From: Petrosia ficiformis
Lineage: Eukaryota > Porifera > Demospongiae > Haplosclerida > Petrosiidae
DNA: 64,000 nt
Reading direction: 5' to 3'
Assembly (NCBI GenBank): GCA_947044365.1
Contig: OX345638.1
Coordinates: 7,015,201-7,079,200 of the forward strand
The position numbers and the translations under genes were made by a program. Below, in pieces: positions 52,709 through 64,000 of the stretch; positions within the stretch are counted from its first letter, which is position 1; each line of letters starts with the position of its first letter. The notes below the pieces were generated by a model. It was given only the letters and a program-made list of their open reading frames with translations. It was not told the DNA's origin and did not search any database.

Positions 52709-54195
52709 ATGTGCATCAATGAAAACACTGAAGGGTAGGAACATGCAACTCACACATAAATAATTAACAAGATATATTGAGAAAAACGTATCCCTATAAT
52801 TGCTTTGTGATTACTATGTGTATCAATCGTTGCTGATGGCACTGGTGTCTCTACCTTTCTATGTACTCAAAAGGTAAGTGAAACTCCAGTCTAGGTACAC
52901 AGATCTTTCAAGGTTCTAAATGATGACTTCCTCATGTCTGTAACTCAGCAACTTACCGGGCCTGCTAAAGATTCTTGCATCATCTTTAGACTGTTTCACC
53001 GTTACATGTATATACATCATATTAATTGCAGTTTTATATTCTTCAGGAAGTGCTGGTCTCTAGCTCAAACGTGCGTTCTTTTACGTGCTACACCCATTAA
53101 TTGACCGAATCCCCTGTAATGAAGTAACTACCTTAACTATGTAGTACGTATACAAAGCATACTCACATAAGTGATACAAATATAATATATATGTGACCAA
53201 AACCCACACTTGTGCCACATAATCAAGCACTCGTTATTCGGCCATTTTATAAAGGACACCAATGATATTTGGTATCTAGGAGGAGCACTAATTGGTCTTC
53301 CTGGATGCCAATTGTCATTGACTTCCTGTGCAATATGGTTGAATAGCAAGCGTTTGTTCAAAATTATTATGCGCCACAAGAGTGGGTTTTTGAACCTATG
53401 GGAGAGCAATTATAGGGATGGCCAAACGGGCCATAAAAAGCATGTGCTAAACAAGTTACAATTATTACATATTTAACACACCAATAATGGGTTAAACTTG
53501 AGTAAAATGTCTTCTATAACTCCAAGGATAGTAATAATGCATTATGGATGTGGTAACTGTCTAGCACATTGGTTTTAATTGGTGTTACAAAATAGTGTTT
53601 TTTAGCATAAACTTTAAAAGTAAAGTAATGGGGAAACACTGATATAGCATAACACAATAATAAAATGTAAGTGCTATGCATTAATTACAAGTCTGGTTAT
53701 ACTGTTCATATGAATATTGAATTCACTGGCTCTATAGGCATCCAATACATAATGCTATTTATATACATGTAGTTTAGATTTATAACAAGGAAGTTACAGG
53801 GAAAGGAGAAACAGCGGATTTGTGAAATTGGCAGAAATGACTACATTACACATCCAACTGCCATTTCCACAATTCTGCTGTTTCTCATTTCCCAATTGCA
53901 AATTAATTATGTATAATCTCATAAAGTCTATATCTATTATTGGATATGATATGTTTAATAATAATTATTATAATAATTTTTTAATTTTTTATTTTTTAAT
54001 TTTTTTATTTTTATTATTATTATAATACCATTCATAATTACTATACAACTGAAAGTCAAAGTCCAAAAATTTATAATTATTATAATTAGCAATAATTAAT
54101 TTGCACATCACCTTATGTTATTGGCATACGTTAATATTATAATTATTATTAACTAATGTACATATTATATGTAGTTACATAGATATTATACATGC

Positions 54196-54392
54196 CTGGT
54201 TTTGACAGTCCATGTGAACTTTGTGGAACAGGCTCCTGAATGTCTAACTTTGGTATCTTTAGACTGAGTCAAGGATCATAATGGTCCTCATGACATCTCT
54301 TCTCTCCTGCACACTCCGGAGTGATATGCTGGTCTTCTTTTCTTTTCTTATTAGACTCAACAATGTCTTTATGTGGTCTCTTTATTGAGAAT
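54196..54392 (-). pseudogene. RING3-gene linker exon F' with a stop (copy 2)
   Basis: Same exon as 14,364-14,168, but a CGA codon has become TGA at 54,271-54,269, after HEDHYDP. Copy 1 has the intact codon. Confidence 0.65.
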
Positions 54393-54579
54393 CTGTAATT
54401 ATAATTATAGCTGACAAACTATAGAGTTTTGTACATGCTTAAATTGTACATAATAATTATAATACTGGTTGATGAAATCACAAATTCATGTAATATAAAT
54501 ATGTCTGAATTCAAGAAGTCACAGTTACTTATACGCCTTTTTTACACACTATGGTAAACAAAGATGTCAAATCACTTAC

Positions 54580-54628
54580 TCTATATCCATTTTGGTATAT
54601 GCTTGAGCAGATTGTACATCTTCACAAC
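54580..54628 (-). CDS. RING3-gene linker exon E' (copy 2)
   Basis: Identical in length, phases and sites to 14,598-14,550 (CEDVQSAQAYTKMDI). Confidence 0.58.
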
Positions 54629-55280
54629 CTAATGTATGATGAAATGTATATTTTGGTATTATGTGCTATATATGGAAATAAATAGTTACAAGTTTGGTTA
54701 TACTGTTCATTGTGGAGAATTTTGAATTCATTGGCTCTATAGGCATACATTTCATGTAATACATGTATAATACTAATACATTCTGCTATTTATATAGTTT
54801 AGTAGTGATGTGTGATACGTATCGATATATCGATATTTTCGTTGAATATCATGATACAATATTAGCTTTTGGGTGAATCGATACACTGGAATGGACACTG
54901 TAGTAAACATGGTTTTTCTAATTTAGAAATAACATTGAAATACCAATATAATGTAGTACAAGTCATTTTAACAATGCTCTATACTGAAGAGCATTGTCAT
55001 AATGACTCGAAAGTTAGTTAACAAATAGTATAAGTAAGTAAGTCATGTGTAAGTCAACTCAAACCTTTTGGTTCATCATCATTCAGCTGTGATTGATCAG
55101 ATTTTTCAGGCTTTCTGTAAAAAGCATTTCTTGTTTTTCTAATAGTTGAGTAGTTAAAGTAAAATATTAATGTTTCAGTAGATTTAAGAATGAATCATAC
55201 TTCTCTAAATGAAGTATAATTATACGAAACATTCTTTAGTAAGTAGACATATACATGTACATGTACTACATGTAGGTGGT

Positions 55281-55418
55281 GTTAAATGGTCATCATAGTG
55301 TTTTTCATGTCTCTTTTGTCCTGCATGAGTGTTAAATGGTCATCATAGTGTTTTTCATGTCTCTTTTGTCCTGCATGAGTGTTACATTGAGGACAATGTA
55401 CAACATATATTGGTCTTG
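55281..55418 (-). pseudogene. RING3 exon B relic with tandem 50 bp units (copy 2)
   Basis: Same relic as 15,225-15,358: VVHCPQC in place of VIHCPQC, then two 50 bp units (55,281-55,380) and a stop. Confidence 0.6.
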
Positions 55419-55861
55419 CTGTGTAAAACAAGTAATAGTTATAACACACTTTACTAATAAGGAAAATCACAAACGTATATCATAACAGATGAATTAAAAA
55501 TATACTGAACTTTGACTAGAGCTTGGCAATATCAAATGTTGTTGTAACGATTAATTGTCAAGTATTTAATTGCGATTATACAATTAATTGTGATTTTTTT
55601 TACTCAAACAAGAACTATAATGTATTACAAGTTTTTTGCAAGAAATACCAGTTCATTGACTGTGTGTGGTTTATGTACACCATATATGTGCTTACAATGT
55701 ACATAATGATACTGTAATGCATGCATACACTTTAATAATTTACACTATTTATACTGTATAGTGTATACAGGTATATTACATACTTTGTGTACACACTGTG
55801 CAAATCAACCAAAGGACATTGTATTACTGATGATACACCTAAGCTATACCACTGACGAATT

Positions 55862-55948
55862 GTTATTAATTGTCTAACAATTATTAATTGTCTAACAATT
55901 ATTAATTGTCTAACAATTATTAATTGTCCAACAATTATTAATTGTCCA
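55862..55948. repeat. 18 bp tandem repeat (copy 2)
   Basis: Five units of the TGTCTAACAATTATTAAT type, one more than copy 1. Confidence 0.85.
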
Positions 55949-56409
55949 CAATAATTTAAAATTGCAATACAATATAATATGATAATTACGAATTAATTGT
56001 TATATTGCCAAGCACTAAGTTTGACACTCCTTTAAGATTGCCAGTAAAGTGCTAAATTATTAAAACCACAGTACAGTAATAGAGATAATTTGGGCAGGAG
56101 GAGCTTGACCCACCCACACCACTTTTTGTAATCATATACATGTATATACACTGTCAGATCACTATACTATACTGTCATTGTATAAGTATATAAACAGAAC
56201 CTCTATTGGAACATTACTTTTTAGCCTCCATGCTTTGCATGTGAGTGGCACATCCCTTACCACACCCTAGGCCCTCCCTCTGGTGACTGATACAGCTGCC
56301 ATCTAGTCAGGCGTGGCCTCACCTTTGCAGAGACGGAGGCGTCATCGTCTCTTCAATGTTTGTCAGCCTTCCCCCCAATTTTGAATATGCAGTCTTTGTC
56401 CTGTAATAC

Positions 56410-56553
56410 CTGTAGTTCTCGCAGCAAGCCTCCAATACAAGCTGAACAACATGATTGGTGACAAGTCAGGATTCTGGCATCACTATAATTGTTCTGACAG
56501 ACTCTGCAAGTTAGTTCCTTTTCAAGTTCCGTATTCAAATCTTTTTTAGCCAT
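56410..56553 (-). CDS. RING3 exon A, open but lacking the zinc His (copy 2)
   Basis: A 48-codon exon, MAKKDLNTELEKELTC, CRVC, RILTCHQSCCSAC, LLRELQ, with donor CAG|GTATTA. Where RING1 has C-x-H-x2-C-x2-C it has C-x-Q-x2-C-x2-C, so one ligand is Gln. Copy 1 has two stops here. Downstream parts (exon B relic, F' stop, Death frameshift) are broken, so the gene is probably dead in this copy too. It lies 362 bp from kinase exon 1b. Confidence 0.6.
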
Positions 56554-56915
56554 CTCCTAAGAGGGTTGATCATAACACACCTACTAATGCTGGAGATTGC
56601 ATGTGATTACTGATTACAACATGACAGGTACACACGCCCTAAAAATTATTTTAACAATTAGATCTATACGGTACATTGGCTAATCTCGATGAATACTGAC
56701 ACAAGTCACTTGGGAAAAAGAGGACCAGTGGCTGTATCTAAACAAGAAGTATTCCTCTCGAACTAAACCTAACAAGCCAGAGGAGTCAAGATATCTTTAA
56801 GATTTTCTTGAGTGGCACAGATTTCTTTGGGGTGTGTTTATAGCCTCCTCTGTGTTATTTGGGGTGGATAAAATTAGTCTTTTTGTGTCACTTTCAAGAG
56901 ACATTTGAAAAAATA
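56554..56915. promoter_or_regulatory. Shared divergent promoter interval, RING3 and kinase exon 1b (copy 2)
   Basis: Same sequence as 16,482-16,843, with the block shared with the exon 1a promoter. Confidence 0.5.
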
Positions 56916-56945
56916 ATGGATTCTATTGATTTGTCAAAACTTAGG
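56916..56945 (+). CDS. TNIK-like: GCK-IV kinase first coding exon, alternative 1b (copy 2)
   Basis: MDSIDLSKLR with GTGAGTTC donor in phase 0; 5.7 kb before exon 2 of copy 2. Confidence 0.82.
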
Positions 56946-59639
56946 GTGAGTTCATAATACTATGTTAAACTAGAATGTATGTAATTATAAATTATATAAT
57001 AATTATTATAAATTTGTATAGTAATAGTGAGATGTATAATAATGATATATATATATATGTATATTTATATTGAGTATCAGTCGTTTGGGAGTAATGTCTC
57101 ACTGTTTTACCATTTTCTATGAAATGTGTAATAAATTTGAATTTCAAGTGTATCAATACCTGCTCTTCACGGATACAAAATTTAGTATGTTCTGTTGTCT
57201 GTTTATGTGGAACCATTCTGGAAAATCTAAGCAGATATCAACCCAAAAATATTAAATACCAAGTAAATGTACTATAATAATATATATTATCATTAGACCA
57301 CACCCATTAATTAATAATATGTTGGATTTATAATTATGTGAACACAACTGGATGTTTTGGGAATTAGTTTTCAAACAGCTGTTTATTATTTAGCAGTTCT
57401 GTTCAGTTCTGGGAATCCAATGAAATACAGTATTTAAGAAGGCTACTCATTGATCTTCATGCATGCCAAATTTAATTGGCTTTCTGTTACTAAATAGTGC
57501 TCATTTCTGTCACTAAACACTGCTCATTACTTCACTAATTTGTACTAGATGTTATCTAACGTTATATGTATAGACAGGTAATATATGATATAGATTATAA
57601 TCAATACAGCCAGTAAGAATAGTCGCTCTTTTTGTACGAAATATTGACTGAAAGAAATGCACATCTACTGCCTAGCTATTCTACCTGAAATGTATTCCTA
57701 AAGTTCTACAAGGTTCTTTAAAAGGTAAACAGAGTAGATAATCAAAATAATAACTATAATAGGCTGATGTGTTTCAGGCATGATAAAGTTAGCCATGAGT
57801 ACTGAATGCTAGACACCACAAAGCAGTCATAGGGATACTTTTTTTCTCTATATATCTTGTTGTATTTCATTATCCATTTTCATTAACAAATGATGCTTAC
57901 TTGTCATAACTTGTCTCGAGTTAAATATTACAAGTATTTTTAGCCTACTATTTTACCTTAACTAAATACTATACATGTTTATAACAACAATCCCTGTGTT
58001 TGCATTGCCTGTTCTGTGATGTACATGTCTAGAATTCCATTAACTTGAAGCAAGATACACATGTACTCTTCAGTTGCTATTTAATAATTATGCATGCTTT
58101 GTTTCTCCTCTGAGCAAACATTGAACTCATATCTGAATACCAAACAAGATACATAGAGAAAAAAGTATCCCTATGACTGCTTTGTGGTGTCCAGCATTCA
58201 GTACTCATGGCTAACTTTCCAATGCTTGAAACACATCAGCATATTATTAAAGGACCTTGTAGAACTTTAGGAATATATTTCAGGTAGAATAGCTTTGACC
58301 GACCCCTTCAGAATGGCGTAACTTCCTTAACTACGTATACATGTGTACAACGCATACTCGCGTAAGTGACACAAACATACATATATATACATTAAACCCC
58401 GTGGAAAGCAATCATAGAGATGGCTCTACTGGCCATTAAAAAAATTCATTCAAATATTGAACTAGTAGTCCAATAATGTGGTTTTTTCACTCTTTGTTTC
58501 AAGCATTCGTCCATTCTGTAGTGAAGACAACTATACTGTTACAATATACTAGTGATGTATTGATAATCAGATCGATAATCGTTAATGGTCATTATTTTTA
58601 TTATCGGTTACTTCTGAAAGATGTAACTGATATTGTAATACATGTACATGTAAGTGTAGTAATAATGTCATTTCTTGTGATTATAGCATCATTAAGTGCT
58701 TTTATGATATTATTATTGAAAAAATGCCGATTTTTATTGAAAGAATCAGAAACCAGAAGGTGATATAATATCGGATTAGTATTGGTTATCGGTACATACA
58801 TGTACATGTATCTAAAGTAATTAATTAATTATCAGTTTATTGGATTATCAGTAAAAGCTCATATCAATGCATTGCTACATGTATAATAAACTGATATTGA
58901 CTTAAAGATTCTACTGATACTATTCAATATGATATCTACCTTCTGATATCTGACCATTTTCTCAATAACTATGTTCTACAATAGAAAATGATATAGTTAG
59001 CCTCATTAGTAACTTACCATTCAGAAATGTCTCATACCGTTAATAAGACAATTGACTTGCATTGTATTACCAGTCTGATTATCAGAGTTTGTTGATAAAT
59101 GGGTGTGGCATGTATATAAAGAGTAAGGATTTGGAATAATGGTTTTTAAGACTATCTCGGAGAAGCAATGGGACTTTAAGTGACTTATGATATTTTTTGT
59201 TTAATACAAAAATAAAGTGAAATTTTTTCTTTAGTTTTATACACTCAACACCTACATGTAGTCACACATGATATACATGTAGTCCAATGATACATCTAGT
59301 GAATGTCTGGTAAATTTGAAACTGTACTTATAGGACTTAATGTGAATAGGTCAAAAGGTCCAACAGCTAGAATTACTGTACATAATAATTATTTGTATTT
59401 CACTAAGTGCTGAATACAATGTATATCGGCTTGATTTGTTTATAACTGCCTTCCCTGAATCTTGTTACATCACTGCCAAATAACAATTAATTTCAGTCAT
59501 TAGTATGCAGTTATGATACATGTACATGTACATGTGTACATGTACATTTGTATTTATCACTTATTATCACACATTAACATGTGTATCAATCAATTATAAA
59601 TAAAGCAATGTTTTGACTAACTAACAAACATGTATAGCA

Positions 59640-60282
59640 CATATACATGTATATTATAATATGCATGTACTGTACATATACATGTATATATAATGTGCAT
59701 GTACTGTACATATACATGTATATTATAATATGCATGTACTGTACATATACATGTATATATAATATGCATGTACTGTACATATACATGTATATTATAATAT
59801 GCATGTACTGTACATATACATGTATATATAATATGCATGTACTGTACATATACATGTATATATAATATGCATGTACTGTACATATACATGTATATTATAA
59901 TATGCATGTACTGTACATATACATGTATATATAATATGCATGTACTGTACATATACATGTATTTATCCTACATGTATGCATGTACTGTACATATACATGT
60001 ATATATAATGTGCATGTACTGTACATATACATGTACATGTATATATAATATACATGTACTGTACATATACATGTATATATATTATGCATGTACTGTACAT
60101 ATACATGTATATATAATATGCATGTACTGTACATGTATATATAATATACATGTACTGTACATATACATGTACATTGTGTATATATCTTACAGGAAGCAAG
60201 TACATTGTGTATTTTGTAAAAACTGCTGTTCTGTTCTGGTTGAAAATACACTATATATACATGCATATATATATATATATAT

Positions 60283-60320
<38 letters not shown>
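59640..60320. repeat. 34 bp satellite and (TA)n tract, expanded (copy 2)
   Basis: The same units as 19,560-19,862, but about 530 bp long here, followed by a (TA)n tract broken by TACATG. Frames across it are artefacts. Confidence 0.9.
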
Positions 60321-60321
<1 letters not shown>

Positions 60322-60831
60322 TGTATGTATGTGTATTAGTATTTTTTTAGTTAACTATAACTATAACTAAAACCCCTTTTAGTAGGTACTGCAAATTTTA
60401 GTTAACTACATGTAAACTAATTAAATTACAAGTCTATTATAATTACTATAACTGAAAATACATGTAAGCCAGTAATGGACACTTTTAGTTTGTTAACTAA
60501 AACTAAAACCCTTTTAATGAGCCTAAAATTGTTTTAAATAATAACTATAACTATGTGTATGTGAGGTTTTATGATTTCAGGAATGAACCGTGATTACTGA
60601 ATGCTGACACCACAATGCAATCATAGAGATACTTGTTTCTCCATATATCTTTCTTTATGTTCTGGGGAGAAACCATGAGTATTTTGGTAGCATAAGAAAT
60701 GAAACTAAATATTGTAGAGAGCAATAATAATAACATATGCTATGGTATAGGACATTCCCCTAACTGCATGTAAATGTTCACTTTTTGATCGTCTGAGATT
60801 TTTGTGGTCAAATTTCAATCCATTGTTTCAT

Positions 60832-61185
60832 TATTGAGATACAGTATAATCATGTATTAACCTTATGACATTAAACTATACACTATAGTACATATAAGTT
60901 ATTGAGTTACAGGATAATCATGTATTAACCTTATGACATTAAACTATACACTATAGTACATATACATATAAGTTATTGAGTTACAGTATAATCATGTATT
61001 AACCTTATGACATTAAACTATACACTATAGTACATGTACATATAAGTTATTGAGTTTCAGTATAATTATGTATTAACCTTATGACATTAAACTATACACT
61101 ATAGTACATATACATATAAGTTATTGAGTTACAGTATAATCATGTATTAACCTTATGATATTAAACTGTACACTATATTACATAT
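60832..61185. repeat. 68-74 bp tandem repeat, five units (copy 2)
   Basis: Same array as 20,775-21,128. About 190 bp found before the array in copy 1 (20,560-20,755) is missing in copy 2. Confidence 0.9.
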
Positions 61186-61920
61186 GAATTCATCACATAC
61201 TAATTTTGAGGTCATCATGAACGTGAACAGACGTCGGTTAATTACATGTAACTAACTATAAAACAGCTGTGACTACATGTAATAATTAATAAGGATTTAT
61301 AAAATGTATTAATTATTAACTGAAGATGACATTTATAAACTGAAGGATAGCTCTACTTGCATATCACATTCCACTAGTTTTATATTCTAAATGGCAAGCA
61401 TTTGATCTAAACTGGTCTGTGTATGTGTTATAGTAGAAAATATTGAATCCAGTGGTGTGGAAACAGCAAGTCGTACAGGACATTGTTTGATAAATCTAGT
61501 GAATGTCCAGTAATTTGAAACTGAGCTGTATACAAAGTTTATAGGGAGCAGGACAAGCGTGATGAATATATGTCAATATGTTTGGCAGTCATCTCAATGT
61601 TCCCACATCCCATATTGCATCCAATCTAATTGATTTGTGTCATCAGTATTAGCATTTGACCTTTCCTGGTAAACATACAATGTACCACATGTACATGATA
61701 ACAGTGTATGTGATGTGGTTAAAAGAATTCCAAGAATGTGTGCTGATATGATTAAGTAATGTATGGTTATATAATATTATCACATGTACATGTACATGCA
61801 GGTGTGTATATTTATGTGGATGTACATGCATTTCAGGGACTAATGCAAGACCATGTTATAATTATTAATATGTTTTTGTTAAGGCTTCTCTCGCTCTCTC
61901 ATGCACTATTCATTTAATTA

Positions 61921-62548
61921 TAGTACAGTGTAGATGTTGTTACTAAATATAGTATATTGTGGATATTGTTACTAAATATAGTATATTGTGGACATTGTTA
62001 CTAAATATAGTACATTACGAATATTGTTACTAAATATAGTTTAATAAGGCCATTGTTACTAAATATAGTACATTATGAATATTGTTACTAAATATAGTAC
62101 AATAAGGCCATTGTTACTAAATATAGTACGTTACGAATATTGTTACTAAATATAGTACAATAAGGCCATTGTTACTAAATATAGTACGTTACGAATATTG
62201 TTACTAAATATAGTACAGTATGGACATTGTTACTAAATATAGTACAGTATGAACATTGTTACTAAATATAGTACAGTATGGACATTGTTACTAAATATAG
62301 TACAGTATGGACATTGTTACTAAATATAGTACATTATGAATATTGTTACTAAATATAGTACAGTATGGACATTGTTACTAAATATAGTACAGTATGGACA
62401 TTGTTACTAAATATAGTACAGTATGGACATTGTTACTAAATATAGTACAGTATGGACATTGTTACTAAATATAGTACAGTATGAACATTGTTACTAAATA
62501 TAGTACAGTATGAACATTGTTACTAAATATAGTACAGTATGGCCATTG
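61921..62548. repeat. 29 bp minisatellite, about 21 units (copy 2)
   Basis: Same unit as 21,859-23,093 with roughly half the length, ending 125 bp before kinase exon 2. Confidence 0.95.
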
Positions 62549-62673
62549 GTATACACTGTCTATTAGTAACCTAACTTTTAGCTAACTGAATTAATCTTAA
62601 TCTAGACAATGTCTCTACATGTATATATACATGTACATGTATAGTATACATTTGTACTTTTCATTTCATACAG

Positions 62674-62739
62674 AATCCTGAAGGAATATTTGAATTAATA
62701 GAAGTTGTTGGTAATGGGACATATGGACAAGTTTATAAG
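62674..62739 (+). CDS. TNIK-like: GCK-IV kinase exon 2, glycine-rich loop (copy 2)
   Basis: Identical to 23,219-23,284: [12 protein letters not shown] then [10 protein letters not shown], between TCATACAG and AAG|GTAACA, phase 0 both ends. Confidence 0.93.
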
Positions 62740-63044
62740 GTAACATGTTTACATACAAACACATGTATGTTTGTATGTACAATTATACATGTACATACCT
62801 GTCTATATATACATGTATGTACATGTATCTCTTTATCTGTCTGTCTGTTTATTATTGTTTTAGTATTACCAATTTTAGTTGTAGTTATTGTTTTTTCAAT
62901 AGCACTCAACTTGACTTCAGAAAAATGTACGTAACTTTAGTTTGGAATGACCAACAAGCTTTTTACCTGTACCATTTTCATATACATGTACATGTAATCT
63001 TCCTGTTTGGTGTACATGTATGTCAAATTTCAATCCATTGTTTG

Positions 63045-63265
63045 ATTATTGAGTTATACATGTAGTATAATCATATATTAACCTGATGACATTAAACTAC
63101 ATGTATATACTATATTACATATAAGTTATTGAGTTACAGTATAATCCATGTGTTAACCTTATGACATTAAACTATACACTATATTACATATAAGTTATTG
63201 AGTTACAGTATAATCCATGTGTTAACCTTATGACATTAAACTATACACTATATTACATATAAAGT
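63045..63265. repeat. Second array of the 68-74 bp repeat (copy 2)
   Basis: About three units between kinase exons 2 and 3. Two adjacent units are identical here, unlike copy 1, suggesting recent homogenisation. Confidence 0.85.
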
Positions 63266-63909
63266 CATCACATCATAATTTTAAGGTCATCAAGAATGTG
63301 AACAGAATTTATACCTAAAGTAATTATTATGATACTAAAACAACACCACTTCCTGTTAGACATGTACATGTACATGTAAGATAAAAGATAAAACAAAATA
63401 CACCAGAAAATATTTAAAGAAGTATTTGAAAAAATTTTTAAAATATTATTTGAAATACATTATGTGACCTATTTTTCAAAAAGGGACACTTATCAATTTT
63501 TGATGATTCACCCACTTACCATTCTTTACTTGTCATTCTGCCATTTAGTGTGTGAAGTCAATGAAACTTAGTAGCTACGAAGATTAATAATAGATCTTCC
63601 TGGATACCAAATGTCTTTGCCTTCCTGTACAAAATGACGGAATTACGAACCATTAAAATTTTTTGATGGAAAGTGACCCTTTTTGAAAATTGGTTCACAT
63701 CAGCTTAGTAAAGTATTAATATTTGTATTTTTTAATAATTATTATTTTAAAATATTTGACCCCCTGTCTGCAACTTCCTGTGCAATATACAATAATGGTG
63801 TGCTCAACAGATAACACTGTTGATGACAGAGTCCTGTTTGAGAAAGAAATCATGACAATGAATGACTTGTGATAATCTGTTTAGCATTTTTATTGTTAAT
63901 TTCTTACAG

Positions 63910-63966
63910 GGACGACATGTGAAAACTGGACAATTAGCAGCTATTAAAATAATGGAAGTAACAGAG
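63910..63966 (+). CDS. TNIK-like: GCK-IV kinase exon 3 with catalytic lysine (copy 2)
   Basis: A 57 bp exon, GRHVKTGQLAAIKIMEVTE, donor GAG|GTATGC, phase 0. The VTE residues after the lysine-bearing strand match TNIK/MINK1/MAP4K4, so this is the ancestral form. The remaining kinase domain lies beyond the window. Confidence 0.92.
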
Positions 63967-64000
63967 GTATGCACATGTACATGTATGTATGTATATGTAC

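Larger units (their letters stand above)
44283..64000. repeat. Copy 2 of the recent segmental duplication
   Basis: From GATTGATTGCTTTCC onward the sequence tracks 3,150-24,550 with only scattered substitutions and small indels; the offset drifts from 41,133 to 39,448 because of insertions, deletions and array-length changes. The left of this point is much more diverged. The right border is not reached. Confidence 0.93.

Overview
The window reads as invertebrate animal nuclear DNA, most likely from a demosponge of the Amphimedon type. It is AT-rich, full of microsatellites and small DNA transposons, and its genes are split by short GT-AG introns (one is only 58 bp). Its gene families (RING/TRIM-like, Roc-COR GTPase, Death-fold exons) are ones I associate with large sponge expansions. 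The species is an inference; no rRNA, mitochondrial or species-diagnostic gene is present.

Layout: (1) 1-25,130 is copy 1 of a segmental duplication. (2) 25,130-41,650 is a single-copy island holding two minus-strand Roco (Roc-COR) genes. (3) 41,650-64,000 is copy 2. From about 3,150/44,283 rightward the copies are nearly identical. To the left, 95-1,500 against 41,655-44,060 is visibly more diverged and rearranged. The window ends inside copy 2. Mis-assembly of two haplotypes in tandem cannot be excluded.

Each copy has the same plan. On the minus strand lie three RING-type gene starts (RING1, RING2, RING3). RING1 is intact; RING2 and RING3 have lost zinc ligands and carry stops, frameshifts or dead splice sites. 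On the plus strand is the 5' end of a GCK-IV kinase gene (TNIK/MINK1/MAP4K4 type), with two alternative identical first exons, each head-to-head with a RING gene, then exon 2 (P-loop) and exon 3 (catalytic lysine). Copy 1 appears cut off after exon 3; copy 2 runs off the window.

Splice phases suggest that RING1 of copy 2 is the N-terminus of a long gene on the minus strand: RING (45,779-45,439), two linker exons (43,844-43,795 and 43,202-43,142), one large Roc-COR exon (40,712-39,004) and a C-terminal exon with a Cys/His module and a CARD-like domain (38,510-37,845), about 922 residues in all. A second Roco gene (33,982-31,775) is followed by two linker exons and by two phase-compatible alternative ends, a Death domain exon (29,436-29,153) and a CARD-like exon (28,986-28,649). 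A RING E3 joined to a Roc-COR switch and a death-fold effector looks like an innate-immune or cell-death sensor; that role is inferred.

Mobile DNA is abundant: a Tc1 element with TA target duplication, a 1.2 kb THAP-type element whose long inverted repeats look like promoters, a decayed Crypton-type tyrosine recombinase, piggyBac-like and hAT-like MITEs with clear target duplications, fold-back elements, and several minisatellites in the kinase introns. Comparing the two copies shows repeated gain or loss of the hexamer CATGTA at TA dinucleotides, producing the palindrome TACATGTA.
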